Assembly: GCF_026151205.1 (NCBI RefSeq)
Contig: NC_087074.1
Span: 10,759,226-10,823,225 of the forward strand
DNA: 64,000 nucleotides
Source: Bolinopsis microptera
Taxonomy: Eukaryota; Ctenophora; Tentaculata; Lobata; Bolinopsidae
Direction of reading: 5' to 3'
Position 1 is the stretch's first letter, and each line of letters opens with the position of its first letter. The translations under genes were made by a program, and so were the position numbers. The notes under the pieces are model-generated. The model made no database searches, was not told where the DNA came from, and worked only from the letters and a program-made list of their open reading frames with translations. Positions 60,486 to 64,000 of this stretch are shown here, in pieces.

Positions 60486-63096
60486 TCACAGATCGTACGC
60501 GGTGCTGTACTTATATGACTCTTGCTTCATCGCCAGTTTTTCAGCTTGTTTCATAAACAGAAGTTTCTCGTAACCGTTGGATCTGTCCACACCGTCCCAT
60601 TTGGGTCCTGGCAAGATGCCAAATCTGTTTGGGGGAGCAGGAGGACCGCTGTAATCCCCACCTAGAACAATGTTACGTTATGCGGAATGCAACAGATTAA
60701 GATATACCGGGTTTGAATTTCTTACATTTGTCCTCAATCTCCACAAAGTATGTAGCCTGGAGTTCAGACTGTTTTGCTTACGTTACTAACGAAGAACCGG
60801 ACCATTACCGGACATAAATCTAGAAGCTAGTTCTTGACTTACCACTGTCGCTACTGCTACTACTGCTCTCTGAACTATCACTGTCGTATTTCTTCTTCTT
60901 GCTCTTCTTACTTTTCTTCTTCTTTTTCTTCTTACTCTTCTTGCTCTTTTCTGGAAGGAAAATATTTTAACACTATGTTATAGACATAGTATGAATGTTC
61001 GGCAACTTGTGCGGGTTCATGTTATCTACATCCTGGTTGCACCATCCACAACTTTTGTAGTCATATAATTTACAGAGCAAACTATTAGTGAAATGAGAGT
61101 AATTGTAACAACTTACTCTTTTTCTTCTTTTCCATGAACTTGTTCATGGGATCCTCATCTCTTCCTTTCTGTTTCAAGAGCGAGTTTAAGTCCTGATCGT
61201 CATTGTATCGAGCCATTGGTTTGGTCATCTCGTATTGGTTGTCAGCTTTTTTGGCAGCTGCTTCTTTGGTCTGTACTAACCTAAAATAGAACATTGGTAA
61301 ACTATTTAAATTGCACTGGGGACTCGCTTATTTAAGATCGAGACAATTGAGAACAAAATTGGACCACACCCTTCGATACCGATCACAGTTTTAGCAACGA
61401 ACAACCAAGTAAATCATAACTTGATGTTACGACTCACTACTCAGTACTCACTGAGGACCGTTTACATATTACATAAATCTTCTTTTGTGAAAGGGAATGG
61501 GGTCTTAAGTCCGAACACTCACCCTTTGCTGTACATCATGAACTTCTCCAACTTTATCCTCTCCTCCTCGTTCTCAGCACTCTCCTTTGCTTCTTCTAAC
61601 ATTTTGTCTATTTTGTTACCTTGTTTGTCTCGTCGCACTGGAGCGTCTGGTACCTTAAACTCTCCTTCCTGTTAATGACATATTATTAGCAGTCTGCTGG
61701 TAGCAAATGGTTTAAATACCTGTTTTTGATCCTTTTTCGTGTAGTTTTATGAAAATTACCAAATGAGAGTAAAGGAAATAATAACCATTTCTCTGCGCTT
61801 CTTTTCAGCGAATTCTTTCATTTTTGCGAGTTTCTCCAGAAGTTGATTTGCAGATTGTAGTCCTCCTTTTCTGTCAGGAGACTCGTCGCTGTCTGATGAA
61901 TCTGAATCAGAGGACGACTCCTTTGCCTGAGAAGGGAAGGGTGATTAAAAATGTCGTAAAAGACAATTCGATGTTGGCTGAATGTTGACTTAAACTGGTT
62001 ATGGTTGTGACAGTCATGGTCGGGAGCAATTTTGAAAATCTGTGCTCCGGATAAGAATTAAATAGCGTTTTTAATAAAGTTTACCTTTTTCCTCTTTTTT
62101 GATTTCTTTTTTGATTTCTTTTCTTTCTTTGAAGATCGTGGATCTTCACTGAATTTTCTAGGAGCTTCTGTGAATGTTCGTTTTCGTGGGGGTGAAGCAT
62201 CTGGATTAAAGTGTATTATAAGTATGATAAGTGTAGTGCCTCGGCACAGAGTGGCTTAGGGTTACCGAAAAGGAGATAAGCACCTCAGACCATCCCAACT
62301 TGTGGGAGAGACCTGTCCTTGTATCTTTGTATCTTTTGTAAGTATGATCTTACATAAGCTAATAATTTCCTAGATGTAAAAAACGCGATCGATGAAGTAT
62401 AAAAGTCACTGAGGTACAAGGTACATAATAAAACAAGATACAACACCATTCTCACCTGAATCTGACCCGCTGGAACTTTCTGACGACTTCTTATTTAGTC
62501 TGGGAGGTGAGTTGTCGGAGTCTGAATCATGTCGACCTCGTCCGGAATTAACTGCAGCACTGATCAGAATTTGATTACCATGAATTTTGAATACGAAAAT
62601 ATTTGAGCAATATTGCTGGAGCCAATAATAACACAAAAAAGGTTGAAATGACTGCTGAAATAAGATAGTTTTGTTTACCCGTTGCCCCCCTGGTTGCTGC
62701 CTGTGGGAATGTTTGAGAATCCCACAGTTGTGAAGCTAGATGATGGTTTCTTCCACTTTGAATTTCCCGATCTTGCAACAGGGGCGATAAACTGAAAAGA
62801 TTCAAATTTGTTCAAAATATTATCAAGTTTATGTTCACATTCACAAAAACCGCGCAAGGTACGAGATTCAGATTTCAGACCCTGTGAATTAATCATTAAA
62901 AGCTGTGAGGACCTACCTGAGGTGCATCCTCCCCATACTCCTCATCTGCACGTGATCCTGCTTGTATCTGGTTCATGGACACCTCGTTATCAATTATTGT
63001 CATGTTGCCCCCTGTACTATGTCGAGCGTTTCGGGCCTTCTTGCGAGCTTGAGCCGACTCGGACATGTACTTGCGGAATATCTCCTCTTGAGACAT
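60486..63096 (-). CDS. BUD13: BUD13 homolog (RES splicing complex subunit), nine coding exons
   Basis: Exons 62917-63101 (ATG 63096), 62679-62791, 62456-62559, 62085-62200, 61786-61926, 61523-61668, 61117-61280, 60843-60950 and 60486-60661. The CDS is 1,248 nt, 415 aa, all in frame. Family marks in order: N-terminal [10 protein letters not shown]...[10 protein letters not shown]; the repeated [12 protein letters not shown] phrase; [27 protein letters not shown] and [10 protein letters not shown]; a Lys/Ser-rich insert; and the C-terminal [21 protein letters not shown] followed by [11 protein letters not shown]13 works in the nucleus with RBMX2/Snu17 and SNIP1/Pml1 in spliceosome activation (established for the family). 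The final exon and its 3' flank were the source of the decayed copies at 21.7 and 25.3 kb. One donor (exon 61786-61926, GTTATT) is non-consensus. Confidence 0.93.
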
Positions 63097-63452
63097 CGCC
63101 ACTGAAAAGGGCCCCAATTTTAATTACTAGGTAAGGAAATGAAGGGGAGAATGTTCGGCAGTCACAGACTTACAACAGCTTTATGCCGGGTTAGAACTAA
63201 AAGTTTTCATTTACCTTCCACAAGGTCGTGAGCGACACGATTTTTGAAACGGACGAATCCGAGTTAAACATGGGGACATAACATTTACCATTTCGTACCA
63301 TACGTTCATAACCTCATAACCATAACCTAGTACCATGACATTAAACATAAAGCGAGAACATAGCCATTCCATACACCATAACCTTAACATAGTAGCATTG
63401 CATTTCATAGCTTCATGGCCTAGACACGACATTTGGTCAATGTGAAACTTAC

Positions 63453-63483
63453 TCTTTAGTTCGGCCTTCCTTCTCAAACCATC
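63453..63483 (-). other. BUD13: Probable upstream exon of BUD13
   Basis: A 31-nt segment between a CATAG acceptor and a GTAAGT donor. Spliced to 63101 it gives ...AAAG A|TG GCG ATG TCT, creating an extra in-frame ATG two codons before the annotated start. Its own upstream exon is not visible. Confidence 0.45.
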
Positions 63484-64000
63484 CTATGAAAATATGATAA
63501 AGTTAGTATCACATAATTCAAAATTAAAGTTAGTCATCAAATTTGTAGCAGAGACTCTACTGCCGTGCAGAAAGAAATAAAATAAACAATGAAGTAAGAT
63601 AGGAGGCGCGCGTAAAGCCGCGCACAGTATAGATTAAACTGGCTAATTTAATTTGATTATGCGAGGAGTAGTGCGTGCAACGTTTACAGTATCCTTAAAT
63701 TGAGACTGCCCCAAAATATAACATCAATTTTCGTGGATGGAGCAACAAAAAAACTAGAAATGAAAACAACGCCAAACACTTCAATAAGGCTGCACCTAAA
63801 TGTACAGGATAATCTCACAAAAAGTTTAAATTACACCCAAAATATGATACAAATTCAACACATAAAAGAAATTAAAACATTAGCTTAGTTATTTAAAGCC
63901 GTTGTTTTAATCAAGATTTCAAGACTAAATGCAACCAATAAAATACAAATTACTTCAAAAATCTCTGTTAACCATGAGTTTATATTAGGCGAAACAATCA
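63484..64000. other. Upstream of BUD13, nothing firm
   Basis: A GC-rich GGCGCGCGTAAAGCCGCGCAC patch at 63605-63625 could be part of a promoter. A short + strand frame at 63700-63888 has no recognisable feature. Confidence 0.35.

Overview
The window looks like nuclear DNA of an early-branching or invertebrate metazoan. Genes are split by many short GT-AG introns. The proteins are animal extracellular types (pentraxin/LamG, TSP1, VWD-C8-TIL-VWC, Ig, SRCR), and one housekeeping gene, the splicing factor BUD13, is present. The DNA is AT-rich and full of retrotransposons and repeats, and CCCTAA-type telomere-like tracts occur inside the sequence. I cannot name the species; a cnidarian-like animal would fit.

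Layout. (1) 129-13711, minus: gene A, a large secreted multidomain protein. It has a signal peptide, a pentraxin/LamG domain, three TSP1 repeats, three tandem VWD-C8-TIL-VWC modules and an Ig domain, and it runs off the left edge. Exon lengths and phases are mutually consistent throughout. (2) 14092-21300: a broken copy of the first exon of gene B, a LINE 3' end with an RNase H domain, and inside that LINE a very young Ty3/gypsy element with indistinguishable 130-bp LTRs and one intact gag-pol frame. (3) 21600-30075: a nested tandem duplication (blocks X, Y, Z) partly derived from the 3' end and downstream flank of BUD13. It carries two copies of a fold-back minisatellite transposon. A decayed LINE follows. 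(4) 33467-39211, minus: gene B, a paralogue of gene A's Ig end (FA-like domain, TSP1 x2, Ig x3 plus one broken Ig exon, SRCR, FA-like domain). Its first coding exon is split by an LTR. (5) 40232-48366: a second Ty3/gypsy element with a textbook -1 frameshift signal between gag and pol. The LTR plus 1.4 kb of gene B flank occurs on both sides of the internal region. (6) 50766-59846: a 9,081-bp palindromic mobile element with two nearly identical 3.7-kb inverted arms around a 1.64-kb unique centre. (7) 60486-63101, minus: BUD13 in nine coding exons.

The most interesting object is the palindromic element. It has 5'-AG...CT-3' termini and a 6-bp target duplication (CATACC), the signature of Polinton/Maverick integration, and two paralogous unoccupied target sites exist elsewhere in the window. 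I see no polymerase, integrase, protease or capsid gene in it. It carries instead a C2H2 zinc-finger gene in each arm, small Cys-rich frames, a signal-peptide/TM glycoprotein and an OB-fold plus zinc-ribbon protein that may bind single-stranded DNA. My reading is a non-autonomous, satellite-like relative of Polintons that is mobilised in trans. Functions of its genes are inferred from sequence features only.
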